Position numbers and translations under genes: made by a program
In this document: positions 46,545 to 58,915 of the stretch, piece by piece
Layout of the letters: each line of letters opens with the position of its first letter
Position numbering within the stretch: the stretch's first letter is position 1
Notes under the pieces: generated by a model
The model's database searches: none
Told to the model about the DNA's origin: nothing
The model's input: only the letters and a program-made list of their open reading frames with translations
From: Colletes latitarsis
Lineage: Eukaryota; Arthropoda; Insecta; Hymenoptera; Colletidae
DNA: 64,000 bases
Assembly (NCBI RefSeq): GCF_051014445.1
Contig: NC_135137.1
Location: 33,171,501-33,235,500 of the forward strand
Reading direction: 5' to 3'

Positions 46545-49500
46545 CTGTTAATGAATTATTATAAAAGAAAAGTCGAAGGGCAGTTTACTCTTGACGCCAG
46601 TCTAAATTTGTCGATATCATAAAAAGTAAGAGTCGCAAATAATTACAGTTCGAAAATCCGGTCGATCCGTTTTCTCTTTAAGTAATTATGTAAGTTAATT
46701 GGCTCATAGATTTCACAGAACGAGGAGAAATTGCGGTCTAAAGTTAATCGACGCCCCGAGTTTATCGAAAAGGTGAAATTGCCCGATTAGATTTTGTAAA
46801 AACGAAAAAGGAAATTATCTGAGCATTCTGTATCGTCGCGATACGCGTGGAAAACGATAACGCAGAAATAAACTGTAAAGTAATCGGCGTCGCGGGCATA
46901 CGCAACTGACATAATAAATTTAATTGCCGGATGAAATCGATTAATTGCAATTAGCCTGGCAGTTTGGTCGAGTCGCGCGTAACACACGGTGGAATTTCTC
47001 TCCGCGAGTCCTTCGCGTACCATCGATCGAGAAATTACAAAAAAGTGATTTATCCGCGTCGAAATTGTTTTTTTTTTTACAAGTATCGATTTATAGTTAC
47101 GGTGACAATTCTTTATTTTATCGTCCTTGCAAATTTCTTCTCATTTCAAAACAATACGTCTGTCCTTTATTTTTATTTTTTATTTTATCAGCGATGGTTC
47201 TAAATGGAATATTAAACGCGTATCGCACGGTCCACAAAAACATGAAACTGTCACGCCACTGTCACTAGTTAAGCTACGATCGTGTGTTTTTACCGATAAA
47301 TGTTATGGAAATAATTTCTGATTACAAGGGAATACGTTGACGTCGAAGTATTCAAAGATTGAGTTCATAAATATTAACAAACCAGTATTAATTATTTAAT
47401 GAGATAGTTCTGAGGTAGAAATGACAGTGCTAGAACATAGGTGATCGAAACCAAAGATTGGTAAAATTTTCTATTCGTTCGATGTAAAATTTAATTTCAT
47501 AATTCAGATTGCAATTCGTATCGAACTATAAATATACACTATTATAGAGAATAACGTAGTTTAATTATAAATTTTAACACGTCGAAAGTTGTTTACGTTT
47601 CGTTATTTGAAATTTCTATTCAAATTTCTGCCCACCTTTGGATCTACGATTTATCGTGGTATTTACGTTATTTAAATTAAACCGCAAAAACAACGCGTTG
47701 ATAATAAGGAGCGTGAATCAGATAATGACTGATTTAAATCTCGTTGCGAAGAAATCGTGGCAACTAACGACAAAATGACAAGCAACAGGGAGAAGGGGGG
47801 AACATCGATCACATTGTTGTTTCTTGCGGGATCACGTAACCGCGGGAATAAATTACGTCCAAGAATGAAATCGATTGCCTGTGCACGCGGCGGGAACGAA
47901 AGATTAAAATTCAATGCGAAGTTTAATTACTTTAACCTCGGTGTTACAATGTTGGTCGAGAAAAAGGAGTCTGGAGTCGATTCGAGCGCTTCAATTTATC
48001 CATAAAAAGAATACGATAACAGGAAGACTTCGTCCCAAAATTCACTGATAAAAATGTTCGTGCGACAAACGCGGTTCGATTCCGCGAATTTCACGGAGTC
48101 TCGAAACACTGTTTTCACTGTCGCGAAATTCTCTGTTAATTTTTTCCGTCGAGAACACGCACTGGAACCACGAAATATAAATTTCCACTGGAGACCGAAC
48201 AACGTGTGGGATTATTCGCGACACGCAGCGATTCGGTTCGAGCCTCGAAACTACGAAAATGCTCTTTTAGCGTTGAACGTTCACTTTGAAATCTCACGTG
48301 ACTACGCGGGCGGTCGAGTACCTGAACTGGACGTGAACGACCGCTGCTCCGGAACACGTGTACCATCCATGACAGTTGCGTACCGTCTAAGATCATCTTC
48401 TCTTGTGATCATCGCCCCACCTCCTATTTCTGTGACTATTCAAGAGGGGCCGTACGATTTTTTTACGCTCAAATCGAAGGTGACGAGTTCGAACCCCGAC
48501 GCTGCTGGCCACCGATAGATCGAGACATAGTTCATAGCAATCTTTTGTTCTTTTGTGGCGAAGGAAGATATCGCAGGGGGATGATTTTAGGTATCAAATC
48601 GAAGAAACGTTGGGAACTATATTTAAAAAATTTTTTTTTTCTCTTAACACGTCGACTGCCATGTTAGTCTCATGAAAAAATTAATTCTCAATATTAGATG
48701 TTGAAGAAAATAAATCTAGAGGAGGCTGGGAGAATAAATTCCACGAGAAATTCTGGGTATGGTAATTTCCAATTGTCTAAAAATAAAATTTTTTTCGTGG
48801 ATAATTTCGAAGGTTCTGGTGTAATGGTTAAAGGGTTATTTATACTTGGAGACAACGATTTTAGGTGATTTTTAAAATAAAGAATTGTTATATTATTATA
48901 TTACAATTATATACTAAGGGTTTTAGAAGTTATCATTTTAAATAATTGTATACAAACGAACGAAATTGTCATTTTCGAACCATTTTACCCAATTTGTACT
49001 GTGCAGAGATCGTGAATTGTTATTTAGAGGATCAAGGGGGCAGACGCCTAATCCTCTCCATAAATCCACACCTTTAGATTCTTAACTATCGCACTTGGCT
49101 CGATGATTCTTCTTTACGACCATCGTCATGCAATATACTTGTAGGTGTCAACGACTCGGCCAATAATAATCACTATGACTGGAGGTGATACGAGTAATTT
49201 GAATCGTCGACAACTTACGATTTGCGTATAATACATATTGAAAACAGATCCGGTTCTCAAACACTTTTCGTAGTTCCTTATTTTGTAGATCTCTGAACTT
49301 TGCTCCTTTTTTACTTCAAAGTATTTATATTAAATATTTTAGATATTACAGAGTAAAATTTCAGTTCGATTTCAAACTTGATAATATGCAAATATAAAAC
49401 AGAATTTGAATTTTAGCCAACAATTAAAAAGTTCTTTGATGTTTTTGTGCAACGATTTTCAGGTTTGAAATAATAACGTTTAAAATACAACGTGAAAAAC

Positions 49501-50554
49501 AGTTTGACGGTAAGAAAAAAATTCATACTTTGCAACTACTTTTTCCTCCTTGTCAACAAGGACGAAAGATTCTTCGTTGCAGCATCGTTTGAAAATTGCA
49601 TAGATGTTGCCTGGATTATTTTCAATTGCCCCAAGGATACCGTGTAAACTCAATTATGATCGAAGCTTTCGATACGTCTCCATTATCGATTCAATGCGAT
49701 CTATAGCGTGTCTCGACGAGCTTATAATAAACCATCCAATTTCCCCATCAATGAAATTAAAAAATTGGCGTTCGAACCGTTCTCCTAAAATTTATTATTA
49801 AATCGAAGAAGAAGAGGTCCCATAATTTTTATATCTCGTTATTCGTAAAAAGATTCGACGAAAGCACGAAGATCGTTGGACTCGAATTCCAGATTCCAGC
49901 GATTCGAAAGCGTTCGCTTCTCGATTTTGACGAATTATAGATCGGTACACGTACAACGCAAGTGCATAATTCCGTTTGTACTTTCACAGTGCAGGCATAA
50001 TTCTTCTCGCTCGCTCGATGCACATATAAATTTAAACGTGATAACTGGATACAGAGTATCAACCACGAGAGTGTTAGCATAACGTTGTTTCAATTTGTAA
50101 CACACAAGTCAACGTTTCTTCGAGACACGTTACCCTTTGCGGTGTTCCATAAGCAATTAAAATCGTGACAGGTAAGGGACACGAGAAAATTATATGCAGG
50201 TGCATATCATTGAGGTGCAAATCCGGCACATATTTGAATACTCGTATCGAGACGAAGACTAGTGGTACACAATCCCGTTTAAGTGATACAAAAATAAAAA
50301 GATCACCACCGAGAAAGTGAAACGCCGCCAGGAAGGATAAATCGTGTACGCGTGAATTATTATTAATCGTGTCGATTAATTCGAAGCTAGTTTAAAATAT
50401 TCTTTCGACTGACCTCCAGTCCGTAAGTTTCTTCCTTTTTCCTAACATTATTTTCGACTAAATTTATTCTGCTCTGAGCGCAAATATTCATCGATTAATT
50501 TTATTTCGCGAGAATTATCTCTTTAGATTCATGGTTGGTAAGATAAATTTCACA

Positions 50555-50767
50555 TGAAATTTTAAGTTAAGCATTTAATATTGAAATTCGTCTAGGTTTA
50601 ATTTATGCTTAATTTCTGTTCTATTTCAATTTTAAAAAGCGTGACTACTGCAAATTTGAAAAAGTTTGATTTCAGTTTAATATGAAGTTTTAAATTATAC
50701 ATTTAATATTGAAATTCGTTTAGACTTAATTTACGGCTAATTTCTATTTAAATTTCGGAAAGCGTGA
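50555..50767. repeat. Tandem duplication, 128-bp period
   Basis: TGAAATTTTAAGTTA...CATTTAATATTGAAATTCGT...AAAGCGTGA at 50555 recurs from 50683 in the same order. AT-rich and non-coding. Confidence 0.75.
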
Positions 50768-51625
50768 AGATATTATTCACTTCGTTACCAGAAAATGGTT
50801 ACTTACGAAATATTGATCGAACCCATGGAAATTGAACGTTAATTCGGTAAAAGTTAATAAAAACTGAGAACATCGTTTGTGTATGATATGCAGGTAACCG
50901 AGTAACGTAAAATGGGATACGGTAAGAGGTGGACGGCGGAAAGGGAGACGAAACAGATCGGTAGACGCGCGGAATAAGAAATACTTGAAAGGATAGTCCC
51001 GGGCGAGGGCGAGTGAAGCAAACAGTGAGAAAAAGAAACTGAAATCAGAGTTTCTATGCAACGTGCATCGCCTTGGCGCGTGTATCCGAACCACTTGAGA
51101 GCAGAAATTATGCTCGAACTGGCGCATAACGATAATGTGCATAACTTATGCGCGTAGAATGCAAGTGCGCCGTGCGAAGCATCGGCGTTGCACCTTTCTG
51201 GCGTTGCTATATGGAAAGCCGGCACGGTAAAATAGCTAAAGATTCCGAATGGCAATAACGTTGACTAAACACGGTCGCGAGAACGGGGCTCCTTATTCCC
51301 TTGCCTTTCTTCGCTCGATAAGGAATGCACACCTACACATCGAACAACAGGTAACAGTGCATCAAACTTCGCGCGAAACGTACGGGATTTTGCAAAATCA
51401 ATTTTTTTAAATACCACTAGATACTCATCAAACCTTTCTTCGTTCAACTTTTTCGTCAGAAACCAAGGAAGACGGCGACTTAATTTTTTTTTCTAATTAA
51501 ATCGTCTAGGATAGTCTTTTCTGTTATTCGAGTAGCTCTTATCGAACCGAATAATTGTTTGTTTTTATTAATGGTTACATAAGTAAGTGGAATTAAAATT
51601 TATTTTACAAATGTGTTTATAAAAT

Positions 51626-52000
51626 AACTATCCAAATAACAAAAGAATATTGTCACCTTCCACGAAAAAATTTGACACGAGAAAGGTAGCTCTCCCAGGA
51701 CCATTTAATAAAAAAGAAATTTAAATACAATAATATATCGAATGATCAACTAGCTTCAGAAAGATCAACGACGGTTTTCAACAAGTGTTTTAATTTATTT
51801 CATGCATTTCTAGCTGCATTCTTGTGTAATTTCTTAACTCAGGAACTATTCAATTAACAAAAGAATATTATGACCTTCCACAAAAAAATTTGATATGAGA
51901 AAGGTAGCTCTCTCGGGACCATTTAATAAAAAAAAAAAATTAAAAGGCAATAAAATGATCAACTAGCTTCAAAAAGAACAACGACGGTTTCCAACGCAGC
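51626..52000. repeat. Tandem duplication, 218-bp period
   Basis: Units starting at 51626 and 51844 share AACAAAAGAATATT, GACACGAGAAAGGTAGCTCT (GATATGAGAAAGGTAGCTCT in the second), GGACCATTTAATAAAAAA and GATCAACTAGCTTCA...CAACGACGGTTT. Confidence 0.85.
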
Positions 52001-52490
52001 GATCGATCAAGGAGGAATTACTCGTATTTTCTTGAAAATATTGTATTTCGTTTCACCCGTCTTAAGTAGGTGGTTGCAGTGAAAATGAAAGGGTCAAACT
52101 ATATATTTAATGGCGGAAAAAAAGTTTTCAAATTGCGCTCAGATTTCCCAGGTTTGACGTAAACCCGAGTGCATCGTGCAATGATGTTGCACTGGCGTGT
52201 GATGTTGCAAAACGAAAAGTCCACGTGACGGGTTAAAGATGGGAGATAACAAGATGGTACCCACACTTGGAACCGTGGGCCGCTGCGTGTTCGCTACGTT
52301 CGAATAGTTAAACGACGTTGTTGCGGACATTAATGACTAAACATAACTGCGAGCCTATTGCAGTTCCTTATTCTCACGCTTGTCTTTCGCCGGGTTCTCC
52401 GCCGAGCGCTCCTTTCTGTTTATTGACCGACACGCGATCGACTGGAACTTAATTACTACGATTCCGCAATAAGTAATCGAACGAGCCATA

Positions 52491-53006
52491 AAATATCATA
52501 AATTCGCGAAAATAATTCGATAATTCAACGATCGAAACCTGAAGCAAACAAGAAATTTGTTGACAGAAACGATCTCAATTTAGAAGAACAAAATAAAAAA
52601 CACTTTTTAATCCAGTCTCATTTTATCAAAACGAGACACAATTTTCTGTAAGATTAAAATTTCTTTTAGTTCGTATTTTTGTCACCTAAAATTTACAAAT
52701 CCTATCCAAATTTATTTCCCCAAACGCCTCTCAATTTGAGAATTTTTAAAATATCATAAACTCGCGAAAATAAATCGATAATTCAATGATCGAAACCCGA
52801 AGCAAACGCAAAATCTGTTGTCAATTTTTAGAAACGATTTCAATGTGAAAGAAGAACAAAAAAGAAATTTAATTCAATTTCATTTTATCAAAACGAGACA
52901 TACAATTTTCCGTGGGATTAAAATTTCTTTTAGTTCTTATTTTTGTCATCTAAAATTCACAAATCCTATCCAAATTCATTTCCCCCGACGTCTTTCAATT
53001 TGAGAA
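52491..53006. repeat. Tandem duplication, 258-bp period
   Basis: AAATATCATAAATTCGCGAA at 52491 recurs at 52749. The units share the order GATAATTCAA, CGATTTCAAT-like, CATTTTATCAAAACGAGACA, GATTAAAATTTCTTTTAGTT, CAAATCCTATCCAAATT and CAATTTGAGAATTTTT. A weaker related segment lies near 44790-44870. Confidence 0.85.
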
Positions 53007-56000
53007 TTTTTCCAGTTCCATAGTGGAAGTCGAAGCGTAAATAAAATGAGAGAAAAATCATTATCGAAGATCTTTTTCGCCAATATAGTAACGCGCAATT
53101 GCGCGAGGGACTATCGAGGAAATGGGGTGCAGCGTTTCAGAAAGTAGATTCGTGGCGCAGTAAAAACAAAAGCAGTGTTGCACGAGCACGGTTTACACGA
53201 GCTATAGCTCCTAACTTATGGCGAATTAAAGCAAACGTTCGAAGCATTCGCTTTATGTTTCAGCGCGGATCGTTGTACAGTTAATTGGGCTTCTTTATTA
53301 AACAGGTTCGCGCACGATATCTGCTTCGTCTCACTTCTTTCGTAGAGTACGCCACTTTTTGAATTCGCTCGCAACCGATAAAGAAGACAGAAACGGATTC
53401 ATGGTCGCTCGATCCTCAGGCTTTAACCTTGCGAATTTCTATGCTTGGGAATGCCTGAAGTTCGTTGCTTATACCTTATGAATCGCGCCGATGAAATACG
53501 CAATGGGTTTTTAATAATTCACAAGGCTGCAGATTATCAATCCCAGCCTTGCTTATTCAATATTCAAACGCATCACGATGCAGTTTAAAGTATATTAGAA
53601 ACGTTTCCTTGATTCTTTGCTGAAATTTATTCCTTCAAATAACAATACGAATTTTTCTATTTTATTTCTTTTATATATTGGAATACTTATTTTGCAACCG
53701 AGTTTTAAGTAATAATTTATATTAATATTATGGACGTTTACCTAGGGAATGAGAATCGTGTCCTTTGTTTTTTGAAAGATAAGATTCTGTGTTTATGGTT
53801 TTACTTTGCTATAAATACGATTTAATAAATGTAAGTGTATAAATTTAATTAACTCTTAACGCATGAAATATTGAGAATCTACTTTAATTCCTGAATAATT
53901 CTGCAATTCCTTGTTATCGAATCCAGTGTTACGAAATTACAGATAATCATCGAAAAGATTCAATGTTTCTCCAAGGTGGGGACCAGGTCCTGGGGTCCTG
54001 CGCTCCATAAAGGATCACGGTCCTTTTTATTTCGCAAATTTGATACCGTTACGAGGGGACGCTGGCCTCTGGTTCGCTTCGAGGCGAAGCACGAGCGACG
54101 GAGGCAAAATGAGAAGAGAAAAAAAGAAATAGGCGAATCGGGAGGAAGATGAAGGAGCAAACATGGAAGGCGAGGCAAGACAAATAAATAGGGAGTCGCG
54201 ATAGCGTAAATAGTAACATAATACCGCATAATGGGGGCATAACGTGGCTTGGTAATGCCGTCGGTGCATCACCGTGAAGAAGTTACGGCAGGTCGGCCTT
54301 TGTCCGCCGTGAGCGAGCCTTAAGCCCGCGTTATTAAGCGTTTTATAGGGCTCGGAGGATCTGCGCGGGACCCTTGTCCTAGAAGAGCACTGTGTTCTCT
54401 TCGTATAACCCGGTGGACGTTATAAATTCGATCTGTTGCCGTTACGAACACCTGGGCGCTCGCACTGGCTGAATTTCAGAACGCAAACGATCCGCCATTT
54501 TTGCTGCTGAATACCATAACGACCTCGTCTACGCTACGAATGCGTTCCTTAGAAGCGCGCAATTACTTGAAAACTTGATCATTTGGGAAATCGAAGGTTC
54601 CTTGCATTTTTATATTTTTCTTTCTGTTGTGGAATAATTTAATTGAAACGAAAAAAAACTAGGTTAAAAAAGAAATAAATTTCCTACCATAAAAGAATTA
54701 CTCTCTATTTATATTTCATATATTCTAAATTTTAAAAAAAGAAAAGATCCTGTTATTGGATTTTTATTTTAATTTACGATTGATCAGCGATACCCCCAGT
54801 TATTTAAAAAAATTTGTTTTCGGTCCGTTTAACCAGGTTCAGTGCTCTTTGTGCCTTTTTTTACGACGACATCGCCTTTCGGTGCGGTATAACCGGTGTT
54901 CGTCGCGATGTTCTGCATAATTATACGCTTCCACGCCAATTGCTATGCCCATAGCCATTATTCGCAAAATTGACTCGAATCCTCCGCTGAAGATACAGGA
55001 AGCCAAGAAGGTTGCAATTTCAATTATCTCGGAGCCACAATGTGTATATTTCGCTTCGAATCGCCAGATCATCGCCATTAAATTCTCATTTTTGATTCGA
55101 CAGAACGCTCTCCGTGCCATCTTTTAAGTAAATCATCCACTGTCGGATCCTCGCAAATGGATTTAATTAATTTCTTCTCTCAGTGAGTCCAGAAACTATA
55201 TTTAAAGTTTCAATGAAATCGAGAAACATCAAACCTACGATACTTCTGCAAACTCTTTTTTCGAACGTTGCATAAAATTCTTATATTCTCAAATTTTTGC
55301 ACAGAATATATTCTTCCAAGGTCACGTATTGCCAGAGAATCCAAAAAGAAATTTTTAAACTTGGAATTATCAGATTGCCTCCACGAAAGTAAACTTCTTT
55401 CGTTTCTGGCAGATCTTCGGTCTCGATAAATTTCTAAATTCACGAGGAAACGTTCGCGACTGAAAATATTGTGATTGAAACGCGTTACTTTGAGCCGTGG
55501 TTACGTTGACTTTGGTATTTAGGCTCGAGCAACCGTGAATGGACGCTAGGTAATTTAAGAACCGGCGCGAGTCGATGGACTCGTGCTTAATTTACGGAGA
55601 CTTCAACGCGCGGACAGTAATGTTCCTAGTAATTCAGTTCAGACGAAACTATTCCCTGTCTACGTTATTATGCGAATTTTAGTTAAGTGCGCGTGACACG
55701 AGCGTGCCACTTTTGTCAAAAATATGATCGTGCTTGTTTCCTTCGCTGTTTCGGCGTGGGCGAGCATTTTTTCAACGTTCTCATCGTTCGCATTTTCTTA
55801 CTCGACAAAAACGAATTTACCTAAAAAATTAACGTTTCAAGTCCACGTTACAACTTTTTCGTAACGAAATTCCGGGTTTACGAAACAAAAACAGAGAATT
55901 TGTTGTTGGAAATGCAAACTTAGTGGTGCAATTATATTCTCCCTCTGATTTTGTCAACAGGAATAAATTTATACGTTGGAGGAAATGTCTTTTCATTAGA

Positions 56001-56910
56001 AATTGAGTAAACTGGTCGCCGCGTCGCTGGAATTATATGTTTTCTCAAGAAACAGGATGCGGCTCGAACTTCAAAGCGATCATATAGGAAACTGAGCACA
56101 TTTCTTCCCATTACGACTATTAACGACTATAATTTAATACGAAAATACTCCATAGCATTTTCTTGAAAAGTCGATCTATAAAGATCTTGATTTGATATTA
56201 TCGAAATATAAATTACCATTAGACGAACAATTCGTATAATTTGTTTTCTAAACACAGTTATACGCAATTTTAAACTGAAATGTCATCTACCTCGGTTTTC
56301 CATTTGTTTCACAGTTCTATTGAAACACGTTGTCAAATATAATTCTGTTATATTTTCATATTTTGAGTCTCTGCCAGATTTTCGATGCTTCGCCGTTAGT
56401 TCGTTCGCGTTCGCGATTCAGCGTTTGTTCCAACTCTTCGCGACGCTTCGAGCCTGTCCCTCGAAATTTCTGGCATTCTTTCTCGAGGGAAAAAGTTGCA
56501 AAGCAACGAGTACGATTCGATCGAGGCTCGCCAGCCGTAGAATTGAATCGTTCGATTATGCGAAACGCGGGCTTTTCGCGCCTTTGTTGGGCCGCTGTGC
56601 GCATCCTCGGCGATGTAATGCGCGGGACCCCACTCGCAACAATGGCGATGCGTGGGCGGCAAAGTGTTATTAATAGCGAACACTGCCAATATCTCGGCTA
56701 CAAGCGATGCGGCGCAACGGTGCGCAATAATGAGGCAATTATTAACGAGACTCGATTATGCGGTCGAGGTAGCAAGCGCGGAACTTAACCGCGTTTCTCG
56801 GTAGGAAACGCTTGGGCCTGATCCCCGTGCACCAACAGTCGGATGCATCGAATGTAAATGCATTATCTGTTGTACAACCGGCGTTTCGAGAACCGTTACT
56901 ATCCCCATCT
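53007..56910. other. Unassigned flank
   Basis: No gene supported apart from the weak candidate at 54839-55120. A CpG-rich patch at about 56.38-56.8 kb has overlapping open stretches on both strands that look compositional. Confidence 0.4.
54839..55120 (-). CDS. Candidate 93-residue small protein, unrecognised
   Basis: The ATG lies in AAAAGATGG, a good initiation context, and the stop is TGA. The product has a hydrophobic middle (ATFLASCIFSGG and ILRIMAMGIAIGVEAY) and a very basic tail (RCRRKKRHKEH). Its composition is less Ser/Arg/Phe-skewed than chance stretches in the window. The antisense strand is also open over part of it, no homologous family is known to me, and no neighbouring exon was found. 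It may be chance. Confidence 0.15.
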   Translation of the reverse strand: MARRAFCRIKNENLMAMIWRFEAKYTHCGSEIIEIATFLASCIFSGGFESILRIMAMGIAIGVEAYNYAEHRDEHRLYRTERRCRRKKRHKEH

Positions 56911-57250
56911 TGAAAATATCACCCAAACCATATAATATCTCGCGACAAATTATTATGGAAAACAATATCTTTTAGAACACTCGACAGAAACATAATTTTT
57001 AACTCTTTGCACACCACTTTGCGCCGCTATGGCGACAAACGTAATACGTACTTGATACCCCATCTGAAAATATCACCCAACCATATAAGATCAACAAATT
57101 ATTATGGAAAACAATATCTTTTGAGTTCCACTTTGTAATATACACATAGACTAGCGATGAGTATTAGAACACTCGATAGAAACACAATTTTATAACTCTT
57201 TGCACTCCACTTTGCGCGACAAACATAATATGTACTTGATTCAAGTTTCA
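56911..57250. repeat. Local duplication that includes a MITE end
   Basis: TGAAAATATCACCCA...TTATTATGGAAAACAATATC occurs at 56911 and 57065, and AGAACACTCGA(C/T)AGAAACA at 56974 and 57166. The second copy has an extra ~38 bp. The left end of the 57192 MITE (AACTCTTTGCAC) is present in both, at 56999 and 57194. Confidence 0.75.
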
Positions 57251-57427
57251 TTTATGATAACACAAATTGAATCTAGGATATCTGTGAATAAAATTTACAT
57301 TATAGATATTTATATATTTTTGTGGAGAAAAGAATATTTTTCCATTTTTAGAAGTTACGTCAAAAAATTGCGTTTGGTATTGCCAGTCGTTCATAGTAAT
57401 AAAGATTTTTGGAGTGCAAAGGGTTAT
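57192..57427. mobile_element. MITE related to the intron-1 element
   Basis: The left end ATAACTCTTTGCACTCCA and the reverse-complemented right end ATAACCCTTTGCACTCCA differ at one of 18 bases. The interior carries TGGAGAAAAGAATATTTTT and TTGATTCAAGTTT, shared with 36951-37090, so the two are the same family. The flanking tetranucleotide is ATAA/TTAT rather than TTAA, perhaps by mutation. Confidence 0.65.
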
Positions 57428-58656
57428 GCTGTGGGAAACAGCGTACGACAACCTTTGTCAGGCCATTTTGAATACTTTCACGCTTTTGTTCAATGATGCT
57501 CACGAGGAAGATAAAATTAGCATATTTTTGATAGTCGTGAAAGAAAGAAAGTGTAATCTTGTTCTCTTTAAGTATGACACGAATTCGCGTAATACGGTAT
57601 TTTTTAGAAACTACTTGGAAACCACCGTGTCATACTGGCGATGCATGTGAAAACATACGTATTGAATATTATAACTAAATTTGCAATACGAAAGAAGTTA
57701 CAGAGTTTTAAATTAGGTAGAAAACGATCCGAAACGAAAGACGCGTTTCTCTCGAAAGTATGTTTTAGAAAATACCTTCCGCGATATCTAATAAAGTAAT
57801 TGACCAATTGACTTGAAATTCCATAGACATATGCTGGGTCTCTTCGTAGAATCGGTATTATAAACGTATCTGTCATTATTTTTATTACGGATTAAAATTT
57901 CGCAATTACTACCATTGTTATCGGTAAACGTTTCGACACGATTTCAGCCTCTCTCGCATTCGAATTACATTTCCCCATTTTCTCGTTCGCGCGAACGCAA
58001 TCACGAACAATTCGTTCGTTAATTATCGTAAATGGAACGGCAATTCGCGTCGCGTAGTTTACTTAACAGATTCAACTCGTATTAGTATCGCGATCGGTAT
58101 CGTACGTAACGATCCTTAATAAGAAAATCGTTTCGCGTCGAGTGAAGATTCGTATCGGGAAAAACCGTCTCGTGAAGTCATGAGCCGTATCGATTGTTAA
58201 AGAATCACGAGCCACGCGCAGATATGATCTAGAAGTTTTTACGCCGCCCCCGACACGACGCTGTTTTTTTCCACTATCGGGCTCGATCGAATACGAAACG
58301 GTTCTTGAAAAATGGCTCGCGTCATCGATCCTTTATCTGCTCGATGTATTCAAATTCGATCGAACGGGTAAATGGGTGATATCCTAAATCGAAACGAGGG
58401 GGACGGAAAAAAAGAATTCGTAGACAAAAAATTTACACGCACGTTTGCGGTGGTGTTGGAACAAAATGCTTCCGGATATTGGAGCACGATTCGTTATGTA
58501 CGATAAGATAAAACCTTGCTCCGCTTTTAAATTAGCTACCCGGAAGAATGCTGATCACCCACGTACACGGCATAAAAAAGACATAAACCCCGGCGTATAA
58601 CGATCGATACGATCGATACGTACGAGACGAGCGTCAGATACTAAACGACCGATCAA

Positions 58657-58915
58657 TTTATAAAAAGAGAATGATCTACGGGTGTCCTGGTATTTGTAAA
58701 GTGTCTCTCGTATCTGGTAAATTTTTTTTTCAGTTTAGTATAGCGTGATAGCAACAATGCATTTTGACACGAATCGAGACGAGGCCATTTATAAAAATGA
58801 TCTATGGATTTGTTTTTTGGTATTACGTAAAATGTTTTTCGTATCTGGTTAATTTGCTTTTTAATTCAATGTAATAATACTGATGCATTTGTAATGAATA
58901 AGAATCGTAGTCTTT
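58657..58915. repeat. Diverged tandem duplication, 131-bp period
   Basis: TTTATAAAAA...ATGATCTA...TCGTATCTGGTAAATTT...GATGCATTT/ATGCATTTT...GAATCG appears from 58657 and again from 58788. Confidence 0.6.

Larger units (their letters stand above)
39347..50554. other. 5' flank or 5' intron of Ets98B, no exon recognised
   Basis: AT-rich DNA with CpG-richer patches at about 39.35-39.6, 40.6-40.9, 43.6-44.5 and 47.7-48.5 kb. An upstream non-coding exon of Ets98B may hide here. A possible MITE end (TTAACACGTCGACTGCCATG) lies at about 48645. Confidence 0.4.

Noticed and set aside
48440..48520. tRNA-like B-box (GAGTTCGAACCCC)
   Set aside because: Flanking bases do not form a T-stem, and no acceptor or anticodon stem could be built upstream.
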